A stretch of DNA of 64,000 nucleotides from Salinisphaera sp052044135 (GCF_052044135.1 NZ_JBQDYF010000005.1:62001-126000); one strand, 5' to 3'; counted from the stretch's first letter, positions 16,488 to 25,441 are shown. Translations and numbers: made by a program. Notes: generated from the sequence alone by a model not told the origin.

Positions 16488-17180
16488 ATGACCGCACGCA
16501 CGCTTTTCGTCACCGGCACGGATACTGAAATCGGCAAGACACGAATCGCGACCGCCATGCTGCGCGGACTGGTCGCGGCCGGGCACCGGGCGGTGGGCTA
16601 CAAACCCGTGGCCAGCGGTTGCACCGTCACACCGGACGGTTTGCGCAACGACGACGCGCTGGCGCTGATGGCGGCGGGCTCGCCGGGATTCACCTACCGG
16701 GAAATCAATCCCTGCGCGTTCGAGCCGGCGATCGCACCGCATATCGCGGCCGCCGACGCGGGCACGCCGATCGCGCGCGCCACGCTGGATGCCGGCCACG
16801 CACATCTGGCCGGGCGCGCGGACTGGGTGGTGGTCGAGGGGGCCGGTGGCTGGCATGTCCCGCTTGGTGATGACTGGGATTTCGCCGACTGGGTCGCCGG
16901 TCACGGCTGGCCGACAGTGCTGGTGGTCGGCATGCGGCTGGGCTGCGTGAACCACGCGATGCTGTCCGCCCGGGCGATTGCGGCACGCACCCGGTTGCTC
17001 GGCTGGGTGGCGAATACGCTGCCGCCGCGCCAGCCGCGACTGGACGAGAACCTGTCCTGGCTGGCGTCGGCGATGCCGGCGCCGTGTCTCGCCCGGGTGC
17101 CGATGCAGCCGCCGGCCGACCATGCGATCGACCCGGGCGCCTGGCTCGACCGGGCAGAACAGGCACTATCGATGGATTGA
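16488..17180 (+). CDS. bioD: Dethiobiotin synthetase
   Basis: ATP-dependent carboxylation and ring closure of DAPA to dethiobiotin. 230 residues. The P-loop GTDTEIGKTR is at 10-19, the substrate lysine in GYKPVASG follows near 38-45, and VVVEGAGGWHVPL near 113-125 is the conserved acidic/glycine loop. Third gene of the biotin operon. Since bioA, bioC and bioH are not in the window, the early pimelate steps and DAPA aminotransferase must be encoded elsewhere. Confidence 0.96.
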   Translation: MTARTLFVTGTDTEIGKTRIATAMLRGLVAAGHRAVGYKPVASGCTVTPDGLRNDDALALMAAGSPGFTYREINPCAFEPAIAPHIAAADAGTPIARATLDAGHAHLAGRADWVVVEGAGGWHVPLGDDWDFADWVAGHGWPTVLVVGMRLGCVNHAMLSARAIAARTRLLGWVANTLPPRQPRLDENLSWLASAMPAPCLARVPMQPPADHAIDPGAWLDRAEQALSMD

Positions 17181-17398
17181 GGCACAATAGCTGTGCTGAG
17201 GTGCGCGCCGCTTCGACCGGCCGCACAGCGACCTGACCACCGCGGCGACCCCATGCCTTCAATGTCTGATCATTCCATGCCCGGCCCGCAGGCGGTTGGT
17301 ATCGCCCGCGATGGGCGGCCTGGCTGCGACCCACGGCCATTGCGGCAGGCCGATACGGCCCGCGGTCGGGGCATGAGACGGCCCGGGTCGAGATCGAC

Positions 17399-18142
17399 AT
17401 GAATATCGGACCCTTTCGCTTTGCGCCGCCCTGGTGGGGCGTGGCCATCACGGTGATGGGGGTGGCGATCCTGTCGGGGCTCGGCGTCTGGCAGATCGAG
17501 CGCGCGCATTACAAGGAGCGCCTGGTGGCCGAGCATGCGGCCGCCCGGCGTGCCGGCCCCCGGCACCTGCACCTCGACGCCGCCGCCGTGGACGGCGGGC
17601 GCGGGCCGCGCCCTGGCTATCGTTACATCGTCAGCGGTCATTACGACGCGGCGCATCAGCTGTTGCTGTCGGATCAGGTCGAGGGCACGCGAACCGGCTA
17701 TCGTGTGTGGACGCCGCTGGTGCTGGACTCGGGTGTGCGCGTCATGGTCGACCGGGGCTGGGTGCCGAAGACCGGCGACCGCAGTACGCCGAAGCCGAAT
17801 CCGCAGGCGCCGGCCGGGCGGGTGACCGTCCGCGGGTACTGGCAAGGGTTTCCGCAGCCGGGTCTGCGCCTGGGTGACGATCGTCAGTGCGGCCTGACCG
17901 GCTGGCCACGGGCCCTCAATTATCCGCCGGCGGCCACCGTGCGTTGCCAGTACCGGGCGCCGGTGGCGAACGGGTTGTTGTTGCTCAACCCGAAGGCGCC
18001 GGGTGGTTTCCTGCGGGATTGGGACGAGGACGCCATTGGCCTGCGGCCCTGGGCGCATTATGTGTATGCGTCGCAGTGGTTCCTGATGGCGGTGATCGCG
18101 CTGATTATCCTCGTTGTGGTCAACACGCGTCGCCGTGCCTGA
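17399..18142 (+). CDS. SURF1 family cytochrome oxidase assembly protein
   Basis: Inner-membrane protein of the SURF1/Shy1 family, linked to heme a insertion into cytochrome c oxidase. 247 residues with one membrane helix at about 14-32 and a second at about 222-241, bracketing a periplasmic domain, the family topology. The SGLGVWQIERAHYKERL N-terminal block and the DRGWVPK segment near 120 are typical. It precedes cyoE, a related heme-modifying gene. No cytochrome oxidase subunit or heme A synthase gene is visible here. Confidence 0.93.
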   Translation: MNIGPFRFAPPWWGVAITVMGVAILSGLGVWQIERAHYKERLVAEHAAARRAGPRHLHLDAAAVDGGRGPRPGYRYIVSGHYDAAHQLLLSDQVEGTRTGYRVWTPLVLDSGVRVMVDRGWVPKTGDRSTPKPNPQAPAGRVTVRGYWQGFPQPGLRLGDDRQCGLTGWPRALNYPPAATVRCQYRAPVANGLLLLNPKAPGGFLRDWDEDAIGLRPWAHYVYASQWFLMAVIALIILVVVNTRRRA

Positions 18143-18769
18143 ACACAGCGCGTGTCGGCGGGGTGACGATACTTCGCCGCGGGCCGCTGCACCGGCTGCA
18201 CGATTTGGGCGATAATAGGGAAGTCTCGATTATATACGACACTCAGCTGGCTGATTAAGCAAGAGCCTATTGTCCGCCAACGCACGCGAATGAGCGCATA
18301 AGAAGGAAGATCGAGATACGGCTGCTTCAGGTGCGCAAGCGATGGCGTCGTCGAGCCATTGACTGAACTGTGTACATAGATCAAGTCGGAGGTCATGAAT
18401 GACGTCGGGCAACCGGATACGGCGAATTGCCGTATGTGATCGATGCCGGCGGTTGTGATCGGCTCGACCCGGGCGCTGCCCGCTGGCGGTCATTCGGGTC
18501 GATTTAAGTAAGAATCGACCGGCCAGTTCGATCGAGCGGTGTGCTGCCCGGCGCGCTGCATCGGCGCCGCCCCGCTGATAACCCTATGTGACACGCCATG
18601 ATGATTCGCCCGCCATACCATCCGAGCCGGCGCGGGTCGGCGGAATCGTTTTCGATGCCGCCGCCGGCCATGGCATCCATGCGGGCGGATAAACCCGGCA
18701 GGGCGGCAGCCGCCTTGTTACCATGGGCGCCGGCCGCCATCGCCTATGCCCAACGGAGTGCGCGCGATC
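18143..18769. other. 627-bp non-coding gap between SURF1 and cyoE
   Basis: No convincing gene on either strand. It holds one copy of a dispersed repeat (18235-18365, described separately) and two perfect short inverted repeats: ATACGGC/GCCGTAT at 18417-18435 and GGTCGATT/AATCGACC at 18497-18520. Many proteobacteria carry heme A synthase (ctaA) at this position; I see no remnant of it. Confidence 0.7.
18235..18365 (-). repeat. Dispersed intergenic repeat, copy A
   Basis: Read on the minus strand, this segment aligns over about 130 bp with 55345-55471 on the plus strand, with few gaps. Shared runs include GACGACGC, CGCTTGCGC-like sequence, TGAAGCAG/CGAAGCAG and the identical 16-mer GCGCTCATTCGCGTGC. 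The core resembles ATTCGCGT-containing intergenic repeats. It has no open frame of its own. Confidence 0.8.
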
Positions 18770-19684
18770 ATGTCTAGCTCTTCCTCCGCCGTTTACCAGC
18801 CGACGCTGTCGCAGCGGATCACGGATTACTACGAGCTGTGCAAGCCACGGGTCGTGCTGCTGATCGTGTTTACGGCGATGGTCGGCATGTTCCTGGCCAC
18901 GCCCGGCATGGTGCCGATCAGCGCGCTGGTGTTCGGCACCCTCGGTATCGGCCTGATGGCGGCCTCGGCCGCCGCCGTGAACCAGATGATCGATGTGCAG
19001 GCCGATTCACGCATGAAGCGCACGCGCAAGCGGCCGCTGGTCACCGGGCATCTGGACACACGCCAGTCGGCAATCTTTGCCTTCGCCATCGGCATGGCGG
19101 GCATGGTGATTCTGCTCACGCTGGTCAATGCGTTGACGGCCTGGCTGACGTTGTTCGCGCTGGTGGGCTATGCCGGCATCTACACGCTGTATCTCAAGCG
19201 CGCCACGCCGCAGAACATCGTGATCGGCGGGGCCGCCGGGGCCGCGCCGCCGATTCTCGGCTGGGCCGCGGTCACCAACTCGGTGACCGCGCACTCGCTG
19301 GTTCTGTTCCTCATCATCTTCATCTGGACGCCGCCGCATTTCTGGGCGTTGGCGATCGAGCGGGCCAAGGAATACGCCGAAGTCGATATTCCCATGCTGC
19401 CGGTCACGCACGGCATCGAGCACACCCGTAGCCAGATTCTGGTCTACACCGTGATCCTGTTCGCGGTGTCGCTGCTGCCGTTCGCCACCGGCATGAGCGG
19501 CTGGCTGTATCTGATCTGTGCGATTGCCTTGTCCGGCTGGTTCCTAGTCTATGCCGTACGCCTGAAATGGTGGCCGAAGCCGGGCCTCGGCATGAAGACA
19601 TTCGGCTATTCCATCGTCTACCTGATGGCGTTGTTCACCGCGCTGCTGGTGGATCACTACATCCCGGCGATCATCGGCTCGTAG
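18770..19684 (+). CDS. cyoE: Protoheme IX farnesyltransferase (heme O synthase)
   Basis: UbiA-type membrane prenyltransferase converting heme B to heme O. About 304 residues with around eight to nine hydrophobic helices. The first conserved Asp-rich loop NQMIDVQADSRMKRTRKRPL (near 73-92) and FIWTPPHFWALAI (near 183-195) are diagnostic. ATG 18770 is preferred, with GGAG 11 nt upstream; an in-frame ATG at 18746 lacks any ribosome site. It ends 23 bp from yqcC, which converges on it. Confidence 0.95.
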   Translation: MSSSSSAVYQPTLSQRITDYYELCKPRVVLLIVFTAMVGMFLATPGMVPISALVFGTLGIGLMAASAAAVNQMIDVQADSRMKRTRKRPLVTGHLDTRQSAIFAFAIGMAGMVILLTLVNALTAWLTLFALVGYAGIYTLYLKRATPQNIVIGGAAGAAPPILGWAAVTNSVTAHSLVLFLIIFIWTPPHFWALAIERAKEYAEVDIPMLPVTHGIEHTRSQILVYTVILFAVSLLPFATGMSGWLYLICAIALSGWFLVYAVRLKWWPKPGLGMKTFGYSIVYLMALFTALLVDHYIPAIIGS

Positions 19685-19707
19685 GCTCTCGGCCGGCGCG
19701 GGCGGAC

Positions 19708-20055
19708 TCAGTTCGCTTCGCGCGCGACCAGACGATCGAACGCCGCCAACACCTTGATGACGCGCCGCTCGGCGGGGCTGGCACCGGTGAGTTTGGCTTC
19801 TGCCATCACGGCGATGCCGCTGGCGGCCGGCAGCGGCCCGCCGGCCTCGATCAGTTCGCGCATGCGCGGCACGAAGATGAACTGCAGCCACTGGGTGAAG
19901 GCCAGGGTATCGGCGCAGAAAGGTGTTCGGCTGGCCATGGCGGCCGGGGCCGGCACCTCGTCATGCCAGAGCTGGCCGTCTCTCATGGCCTGCTCAAGGG
20001 CCAGCACGCAGTCGGCCGCCGCGGAGAGTGCGTGTGTCTCGGTGGGCGATGTCAT
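19708..20055 (-). CDS. yqcC: YqcC family protein
   Basis: 115-residue soluble protein of the YqcC (DUF446) family. The diagnostic stretch is ASRTPFCADTLAFTQWLQF followed by IFVPRMRELIEAGGPLPA (about residues 41-77). In other gammaproteobacteria it is often encoded beside the tRNA pseudouridine synthase truC; here its upstream neighbour is a lipoprotein instead. Its biochemical role is not established as far as I know. Confidence 0.9.
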   Translation of the reverse strand: MTSPTETHALSAAADCVLALEQAMRDGQLWHDEVPAPAAMASRTPFCADTLAFTQWLQFIFVPRMRELIEAGGPLPAASGIAVMAEAKLTGASPAERRVIKVLAAFDRLVAREAN

Positions 20056-20109
20056 CTTGAAAACCGATCGGATGAATGGGGCGCGGGCCTGTTCCGGTGT
20101 CGCGAGGCC

Positions 20110-20718
20110 CTAGAACGGCCACCACCAATGGCCCGGATGCTCGAGTTCGGAGCGGCAACCCGCCAACTGGCGGCGGTAACGATGGGCCCGGCTCTGTACG
20201 CGCCCGGCGGTACGCATCAGCCACGGCTTGTGCCGATAGACGCCCCGACGATAACCGCCCGTGCCCACGTAATAAGCCAGGTACTGGCTGTAGGCATCGG
20301 ATTTGGAGATGCCCAGAATCCGATGGCTCTGGTCGACGTACCAGCCGACAAAATCCGTGGCATCGCCGAAATCGTCGCGGTCGGCGAACGGATGCCCGGT
20401 TTGCGACTTATAGTGGTCCCAGGTGGAATCCAGTGCCTGGGTATAGCCGTAGGCTGAACTGATGTGCGTCCACGGTATAATCCACAAAAGATGGTTGCGC
20501 GGCGGGCGAGCGTCCCCAACGTACCGGGATTCCTGGAAGATGATCGACATCTGTACCGGAATCGGTGCGCCCCAGCGTTTGTAGGCGTGGTCGGCGTCCT
20601 GGTACCAGCCGTGCTTTTCCTTGAAAACACTGCACAGATTGGACGGGTTGCTTGGCGGCGCCGTCACACAACCGGTGAGTACGAGGACGGGCAGGCACAA
20701 CAATAGAAGCACTCGCAT
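20110..20718 (-). CDS. Lytic transglycosylase-like lipoprotein
   Basis: 202 residues. A signal peptide ends in a lipobox LTGC with Cys17, so it should be lipid-anchored. The SLT-like region contains the likely catalytic glutamate Glu63 in IIFQESR, followed by SSAYGYTQALDSTW near 88-101 and YLAYYVGTGGYRRG near 145-158, matching the E...GLMQ...NxxxG logic of SLT transglycosylases. It probably cleaves peptidoglycan in the periplasm. The C-terminus is rich in Arg and Trp. It lies upstream of yqcC with a 54-bp gap. Confidence 0.85.
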   Translation of the reverse strand: MRVLLLLCLPVLVLTGCVTAPPSNPSNLCSVFKEKHGWYQDADHAYKRWGAPIPVQMSIIFQESRYVGDARPPRNHLLWIIPWTHISSAYGYTQALDSTWDHYKSQTGHPFADRDDFGDATDFVGWYVDQSHRILGISKSDAYSQYLAYYVGTGGYRRGVYRHKPWLMRTAGRVQSRAHRYRRQLAGCRSELEHPGHWWWPF

Positions 20719-20799
20719 GGCGGGGAGCCTAGCAGAGCCGTTTGAGCCTGGGTATGACGCCCGGTGCCGACACCCCTGCTGTCGCGCCCCCGAACTGCA

Positions 20800-20856
20800 C
20801 GAAATATATTTTTAAGTTATATAAAAATATAAAAACAAAGGTTTTAATTTTTAGGC
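20800..20856. promoter_or_regulatory. AT-rich promoter region upstream of cysJI
   Basis: A nearly pure A/T tract (TATATTTTTAAGTTATATAA and following) stands out in a GC-rich neighbourhood, 50-100 bp ahead of cysJ. Sulfite reductase operons are commonly activated by the LysR-type regulator CysB at AT-rich sites. That this is a CysB/UP-element region is inference. Confidence 0.5.
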
Positions 20857-20902
20857 GGTCGCGATAGCCTTTGCCTCCGCCTCCGGCTACGCGGTATTTG
20901 AA

Positions 20903-22738
20903 ATGGCAATGAATGCAGTGACTATCGATGAACACAGCAGCCCGCTGAACGCCCAGCAGGCCGCCCAGCTGACGTCGCTCATCCAGAGCCTGAGCCCGGC
21001 GCAGGCGACCTGGATCAGCGGCTATCTGGCGGGGCTGAACGCGACGGCGACCGTCGGCGAGGTGGCGCAGCCCCAGCCGGGCGCGCCGGCCGCCGCGAGC
21101 GCCGAGCCGTTGACGGTGCTTTACGGCTCGCAGACGGGCAATGCCGAGGATATCGCCGAGCAGCTCGTTGCCCGTGCCGAAGCGGCCGGGCTCAGCGCGC
21201 AGGCCATCGACATGCTCGACTACAAGCCGCGTGACCTGAAAAAGGAGAAGAACCTCGTCATCTGTGTGTCCACGCACGGCGAGGGCGACCCGCCGGACAA
21301 TGCCGAGGAATTGCATGAATTCGTTCATGGCAAGAAGGCGCCCAAGCTGGCGGGCGTGAATTTCTCCGTGCTGGCTTTCGGCGACTCGAGCTACGAGCAT
21401 TTCTGCCAGACCGGCCGCGATTTCGACGTCCAGCTGGAAAAACTCGGTGCGACCCGCGTGGTCGATCGCATGGATCTGGATGTCGATTTCGACGAGGCCG
21501 CCGAAGCCTGGATCGGCGATGTGGTGGCCAGGTTCAAGGAAGAAATGGGCGGCGCCGAGGCGCCCGGCGGGCACACGAATGTCACGGTCATGCCGGGTGC
21601 GAGCGAGCAGCCGGCAGCGAGCCAGTGGAGCCGCAAGAATCCGTATTCGGCCGAGTTGCTCACCAATGTCGTGCTCAACGGCCGCGGCTCCGACAAGGAA
21701 GTACACCACATCGAACTGGATACCGAGGATTCCGGGCTGGTCTGGGAACCGGGCGACTCGCTCGGCGTGATCCCGTCCAACGGTCCGCAGGTGGTGGCCG
21801 AATTGATCGGGGCGCTCGGCGCGAACGCCGAGGATGAAGTGACCGGCCTGGACGGCGAGGTGACCCTCGAACATGCACTGACGCATCAGTACGAGATCAC
21901 CACGCTGACGCGGCCGTTCATCGAAAAATACGCCGAGCGTGCGGCGAATGACGAGCTCAACGCCTTGCTCGCCGAGGAAGCCCGGGCACAGCTGGCCGAA
22001 TACATGGACGGCCGTTTCATCATCGACCTGGTCGAGGACTACCCGGTGGCGGGCATGACCGGCGCCGACTTCGTGCGGCTGCTGCGCAAGCTCCCGCCGC
22101 GGCTGTACTCGATCGCCTCCAGCCATGCCGCCAACCCGGACGAGATCCACCTCACCGTGGCCGCGGTGCGCTATCGGGCCCACGGGCGCGAACGCCACGG
22201 CGTCGCCTCGGTTCATCTGGCCGATCGCAGCGAAGACGCCAGGTTGCCGATCTATATCGATCACAACAAGAACTTCAAGCTGCCGGCCGACGATGCGCCG
22301 ATCATCATGATCGGCCCGGGCACCGGCATCGCGCCGTTCCGTGCCTTCATGGAAGAGCGCGAGGAGCGCGGCGCCACCGGCAAGAACTGGGTGTTCTTTG
22401 GCGCGCAGCACTTCCGCACCGACTTCTACTACCAGACCGACTGGCTGCGCTGGCGCGACGACGGTGTGCTGACCCGCATGGATGTTGCGTTCTCGCGCGA
22501 CCAGGCGGAAAAGATCTATGTCCAGCACAAACTTCGCGCGGCCGGCGCCGAGGTGTTCGACTGGATCGAGTCCGGTGCGACGGTCTATGTTTGCGGTGAT
22601 GCGAATGCGATGGCCGCGGATGTGCACGATGCGCTGATCGACATCATTGCCGAGAATGCCAATCTGGATGCCGAAGGCGCGGCCGGGTATCTCAAGACCC
22701 TGCAGAAGGAAAAGCGCTATCAGCGCGATGTCTACTGA
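20903..22738 (+). CDS. cysJ: Sulfite reductase (NADPH) flavoprotein alpha subunit
   Basis: Transfers electrons from NADPH through FAD and FMN to CysI for reduction of sulfite to sulfide. 611 residues. A leader of about 70 residues precedes the flavodoxin domain (VLYGSQTGNAEDIAEQL near 73-89; STHGEGDPPDN near 117-127). Next comes the FAD domain (RLYSIASS near 397-404) and the NADPH domain (GPGTGIAPFRAFMEER near 472-487; CGDANAMAADVH near 567-578), ending in the family-typical RDVY. A second ATG two codons on is equally possible. It lies 63 bp ahead of cysI. Confidence 0.97.
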   Translation: MAMNAVTIDEHSSPLNAQQAAQLTSLIQSLSPAQATWISGYLAGLNATATVGEVAQPQPGAPAAASAEPLTVLYGSQTGNAEDIAEQLVARAEAAGLSAQAIDMLDYKPRDLKKEKNLVICVSTHGEGDPPDNAEELHEFVHGKKAPKLAGVNFSVLAFGDSSYEHFCQTGRDFDVQLEKLGATRVVDRMDLDVDFDEAAEAWIGDVVARFKEEMGGAEAPGGHTNVTVMPGASEQPAASQWSRKNPYSAELLTNVVLNGRGSDKEVHHIELDTEDSGLVWEPGDSLGVIPSNGPQVVAELIGALGANAEDEVTGLDGEVTLEHALTHQYEITTLTRPFIEKYAERAANDELNALLAEEARAQLAEYMDGRFIIDLVEDYPVAGMTGADFVRLLRKLPPRLYSIASSHAANPDEIHLTVAAVRYRAHGRERHGVASVHLADRSEDARLPIYIDHNKNFKLPADDAPIIMIGPGTGIAPFRAFMEEREERGATGKNWVFFGAQHFRTDFYYQTDWLRWRDDGVLTRMDVAFSRDQAEKIYVQHKLRAAGAEVFDWIESGATVYVCGDANAMAADVHDALIDIIAENANLDAEGAAGYLKTLQKEKRYQRDVY

Positions 22739-22801
22739 TCGGCCCGGCCCGCCGATATCCGAGCCCCAACGAGCGCCGATTTGCAATAGCGAGTGAACGC
22801 C

Positions 22802-24556
22802 ATGAGCGACACCAAGAACCTGTCTCCCGTTGAACACATCAAGCTGGCCAGCAACTATCTGCGCGGCACCATTGCCGAGGGCCTGGCCGACGAGCTGACT
22901 GCCTCGATCGCCCAGGACGATACCCAGCTGACGAAGTTCTATGGCTTCTACCAGCAGGACGATCGCGACATCCGCGCCGAGCGCAAGGCCTCGAAACTGG
23001 AACCGCACTACCAGTTCATGTTGCGCCTGCGCCTGCCGGCCGGTGTCGTTACCGGCGAGCAGTATCTGGAAATCGACCGCCTGGCCCATGAATATGCCAA
23101 CGGCACGCTGCGGCTGACCACACGCCAGACCTTTCAGTTCCACCATGTGGCCAAGAAGCATCTGCGACCGCTGCTGCAGGATGCCTACAAGATCGGCGTG
23201 GACGCCCGCGGCGCCTGTGGTGACGTCAATCGCAACGTGATGGCGTCGGCGTTTCCGGAGAAATCGGCGGTGCATGCGGCGATTCACGACTGGTCGAGCC
23301 GGCTGTCCGAGCATCTGGCCTGGAAATCACGGGCCTACGAAGAGATCTTTCTCGAGCAGCCGCCGTCCGGCGAGGCGGACCACGAGCCGATTTACGGCAA
23401 GTCCTACCTGCCGCGCAAGTTCAAGATCGCCATCGCCGTGCCCCCGGAGAACGACGTCGATGTGTTCGCCAACGACATCGGCCTGATCGCGATCATCGAG
23501 AACGGCGAGTTGATCGGCTTCAATGTCGCCATCGGCGGCGGGATGGGCACCACCCACGGCGAGCCGGCGACCTATCCGCGTCTGGGCACGGTGATCGGTT
23601 TCGCCGGCCTGGATCATGTGCTGAAGACGGTCGAAACGCTGGTCAAGATCCAGCGCGACTACGGTGATCGCGAGAACCGCAAGCATGCGCGCTTCAAATA
23701 CACGATCGACGATCATGGCCTCGATTTCATTCATGCGCAGCTGGCGGAGCGCGCCGGTATCGAGCTCGAGGATGCGCGCGATTATCATTTCGAGCGCAAC
23801 GGCGATCCGCTCGGCTGGCAGCAGTCCGACGATGGCGCATGGCATTTGACGCTGTTCATCGAGAACGGCCGTATCGCCGATTTCGACGACAATGGCCGGG
23901 CCCATCACGGCCAGTATCGTGGCCGGCCCGGCTACAAACTGATGACCGCGCTGCGCGAGCTGGCGAGGATACACAAGGGCACGATCCGGCTGACCGGCAA
24001 CCACAATATCGTGTTTGCCGGCATCGACGAGGCCGACAAGCCGGCGATCGAGGCATTGGCCGCCCACTACGGGCTTGACGACGGACGCGAGCGCTCGCCG
24101 TTGCGCCATGCCTCGATGTCCTGCGTGGCGTTCCCGACCTGTGGCCTGGCCATGGCCGAGTCCGAGCGTTATCTGCCCGAACTGGTCGACAAGCTGCAGG
24201 GGGTGATGACGGACGCCGGCGTGGGCGAGGTGCCGATCGTCATCCGCATGACCGGTTGCCCGAACGGTTGCGCCCGTCCGTTTCTCGGCGAGATCGCATT
24301 CGTCGGCAAGGCGCCGGGCAAGTACAACCTGTATCTCGGCGCGGCCTTCGACGGTTCACGTCTGAATAAGCTTTATCGCGAGAATATCGGTGAGGACGAG
24401 ATTCTCGCCGAGCTGACCCCGTTGATCGAGCGCTTTGCCGCCGAACGCGAGGACGGCGAGCATTTTGGTGATTTCGTGATCCGCCGCGGCATCATCGCCG
24501 CGACCACCGAGGGGCGCAACTTTCATGACAACGTGGGTCCTGCCCGGGCGGCCTGA
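22802..24556 (+). CDS. cysI: Sulfite reductase hemoprotein beta subunit
   Basis: Six-electron reduction of sulfite to sulfide at a coupled siroheme-[4Fe-4S] centre. 584 residues. The cluster cysteines are Cys441 and Cys447 (CVAFPTC) and Cys486 and Cys490 (CPNGC), the spacing seen in E. coli CysI. GTLRLTTRQTFQFHHV near 100-115 is the siroheme/substrate region. ATG 22802 is chosen over an upstream in-frame GTG at 22793 because the family starts at MSDTKNLS. Its end overlaps the next gene by 32 nt. Confidence 0.97.
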   Translation: MSDTKNLSPVEHIKLASNYLRGTIAEGLADELTASIAQDDTQLTKFYGFYQQDDRDIRAERKASKLEPHYQFMLRLRLPAGVVTGEQYLEIDRLAHEYANGTLRLTTRQTFQFHHVAKKHLRPLLQDAYKIGVDARGACGDVNRNVMASAFPEKSAVHAAIHDWSSRLSEHLAWKSRAYEEIFLEQPPSGEADHEPIYGKSYLPRKFKIAIAVPPENDVDVFANDIGLIAIIENGELIGFNVAIGGGMGTTHGEPATYPRLGTVIGFAGLDHVLKTVETLVKIQRDYGDRENRKHARFKYTIDDHGLDFIHAQLAERAGIELEDARDYHFERNGDPLGWQQSDDGAWHLTLFIENGRIADFDDNGRAHHGQYRGRPGYKLMTALRELARIHKGTIRLTGNHNIVFAGIDEADKPAIEALAAHYGLDDGRERSPLRHASMSCVAFPTCGLAMAESERYLPELVDKLQGVMTDAGVGEVPIVIRMTGCPNGCARPFLGEIAFVGKAPGKYNLYLGAAFDGSRLNKLYRENIGEDEILAELTPLIERFAAEREDGEHFGDFVIRRGIIAATTEGRNFHDNVGPARAA

Positions 24557-25142
24557 TCGCCGCAGGCGTTTGCAGCGGGCCGGCGCCATTGCGCTGGCCG
24601 CTATCATGGTGCCGGCAGCGGCTCACGCCGGTACGGGGTCGGATGTCTCGCCCCGCGTGGTTGCCGCAGGCTCGCCCCTGGCGCACGTTGCAGGCAGCGA
24701 CGCGCGCAAGGAACAGCTGATTCGGACGCTGGTCGATCTCACCGATACGCCGGAAGTACAGGCGCTGTTCTCGCAGGAACTGGTCGATCGCGTGTCGCGT
24801 GCCATCGCCATGTTCGGGCCGACGCTCAACCCGCGGACGATGGGCGTGATCCAGCAGCAGACCCGGGCCGTGGTGTCCGAGCATATTCGGGACGGCGACG
24901 CGCTTTATTCCGTGCTGGCCCCGGTCTACGAAAAGCACTTCAATCTGATTGAACTCAGCCAGCTGGTGCGGTTCTATCGCTCGCCGCTGGGCCAGAAGCT
25001 GGTCGACACCTCGCCGGAGCTCATGGCGGAGACGCTGGATCTCGGTTCGCAATGGGGCTTGTCGCTGGTGCCGGAGATCCTGCAGCGCGTGCGCGCACAG
25101 CTTGACGATCCGGCGGCTACCCGGCCGCGCGGCGGCGACTAG
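24525..25142 (+). CDS. Exported DUF2059 domain protein
   Basis: 205 residues. A basic N-terminus followed by AGAIALAAIMVPAAAHAG is a Sec signal peptide with cleavage near 35. The DUF2059 region (LYSVLAPVYEKHFNLIELSQ through RFYRSPLGQKLV, about 126-157) is clear; this family is periplasmic and of unknown function. A strong GAGGGG ribosome site precedes ATG 24525. The gene overlaps cysI, so it is probably part of the cysJI transcript. Its TAG stop lies inside the CTAG that borders the inverted-repeat element starting here. Confidence 0.88.
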   Translation: MTTWVLPGRPDRRRRLQRAGAIALAAIMVPAAAHAGTGSDVSPRVVAAGSPLAHVAGSDARKEQLIRTLVDLTDTPEVQALFSQELVDRVSRAIAMFGPTLNPRTMGVIQQQTRAVVSEHIRDGDALYSVLAPVYEKHFNLIELSQLVRFYRSPLGQKLVDTSPELMAETLDLGSQWGLSLVPEILQRVRAQLDDPAATRPRGGD

Positions 25143-25441
25143 GGCCTGTTGCCATTTCGTGCGAGCGCCGCGCTGGAGTCCGCAAATCGTGTCCGGCAAG
25201 GCGCGAGTCGCCGGCTCTGGGCGTGCCACGACCCAGACTCGCAACGCCGCCGGGCGCTCCTAGTAAATTTTTATGGGCGGCCCAACCCTTCGGGACAAGC
25301 GCTGTTTTGCGGCAATCCAGCGTTGTAGCTCTCTCACGTAGAATAACTACGCCACATTCGCTACGCCTCGTCTTGCCGCCCCCAAGTAATTTTTCAGGAA
25401 GCGCTTGGGGCGGACTCGCACGAAATGGCAACAGGCCCTAG
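25139..25441 (-). mobile_element. MITE-like element, copy 1 (full length, CTAG at both ends)
   Basis: The sequence is bounded by GGCCTGTTGCCATTTCGTGC and its inverse, about 22 bp of near-perfect terminal repeats, with CTAG on each side as a likely 4-bp target duplication. It is non-coding. Its reverse complement aligns with 35646-35918: conserved blocks are AAGACRAGGCG, a small hairpin with GTAG...CTAC arms, CAACGCYGGATTGC and GACACGATTTG near one end. It sits exactly between two converging genes whose TAG stops are formed by the two CTAGs. Confidence 0.85.

Noticed and set aside
13598..16558. A minus-strand frame of almost 1000 codons antisense to bioB and bioF
   Set aside because: Same GC-bias artefact; the real genes on the plus strand contain all catalytic motifs, and the antisense protein is low-complexity in Arg, Gly and Ala.
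20729..23314. Long minus-strand frame over cysJ and the start of cysI
   Set aside because: Shadow of two well-supported sulfite reductase genes; no domain or start signal.
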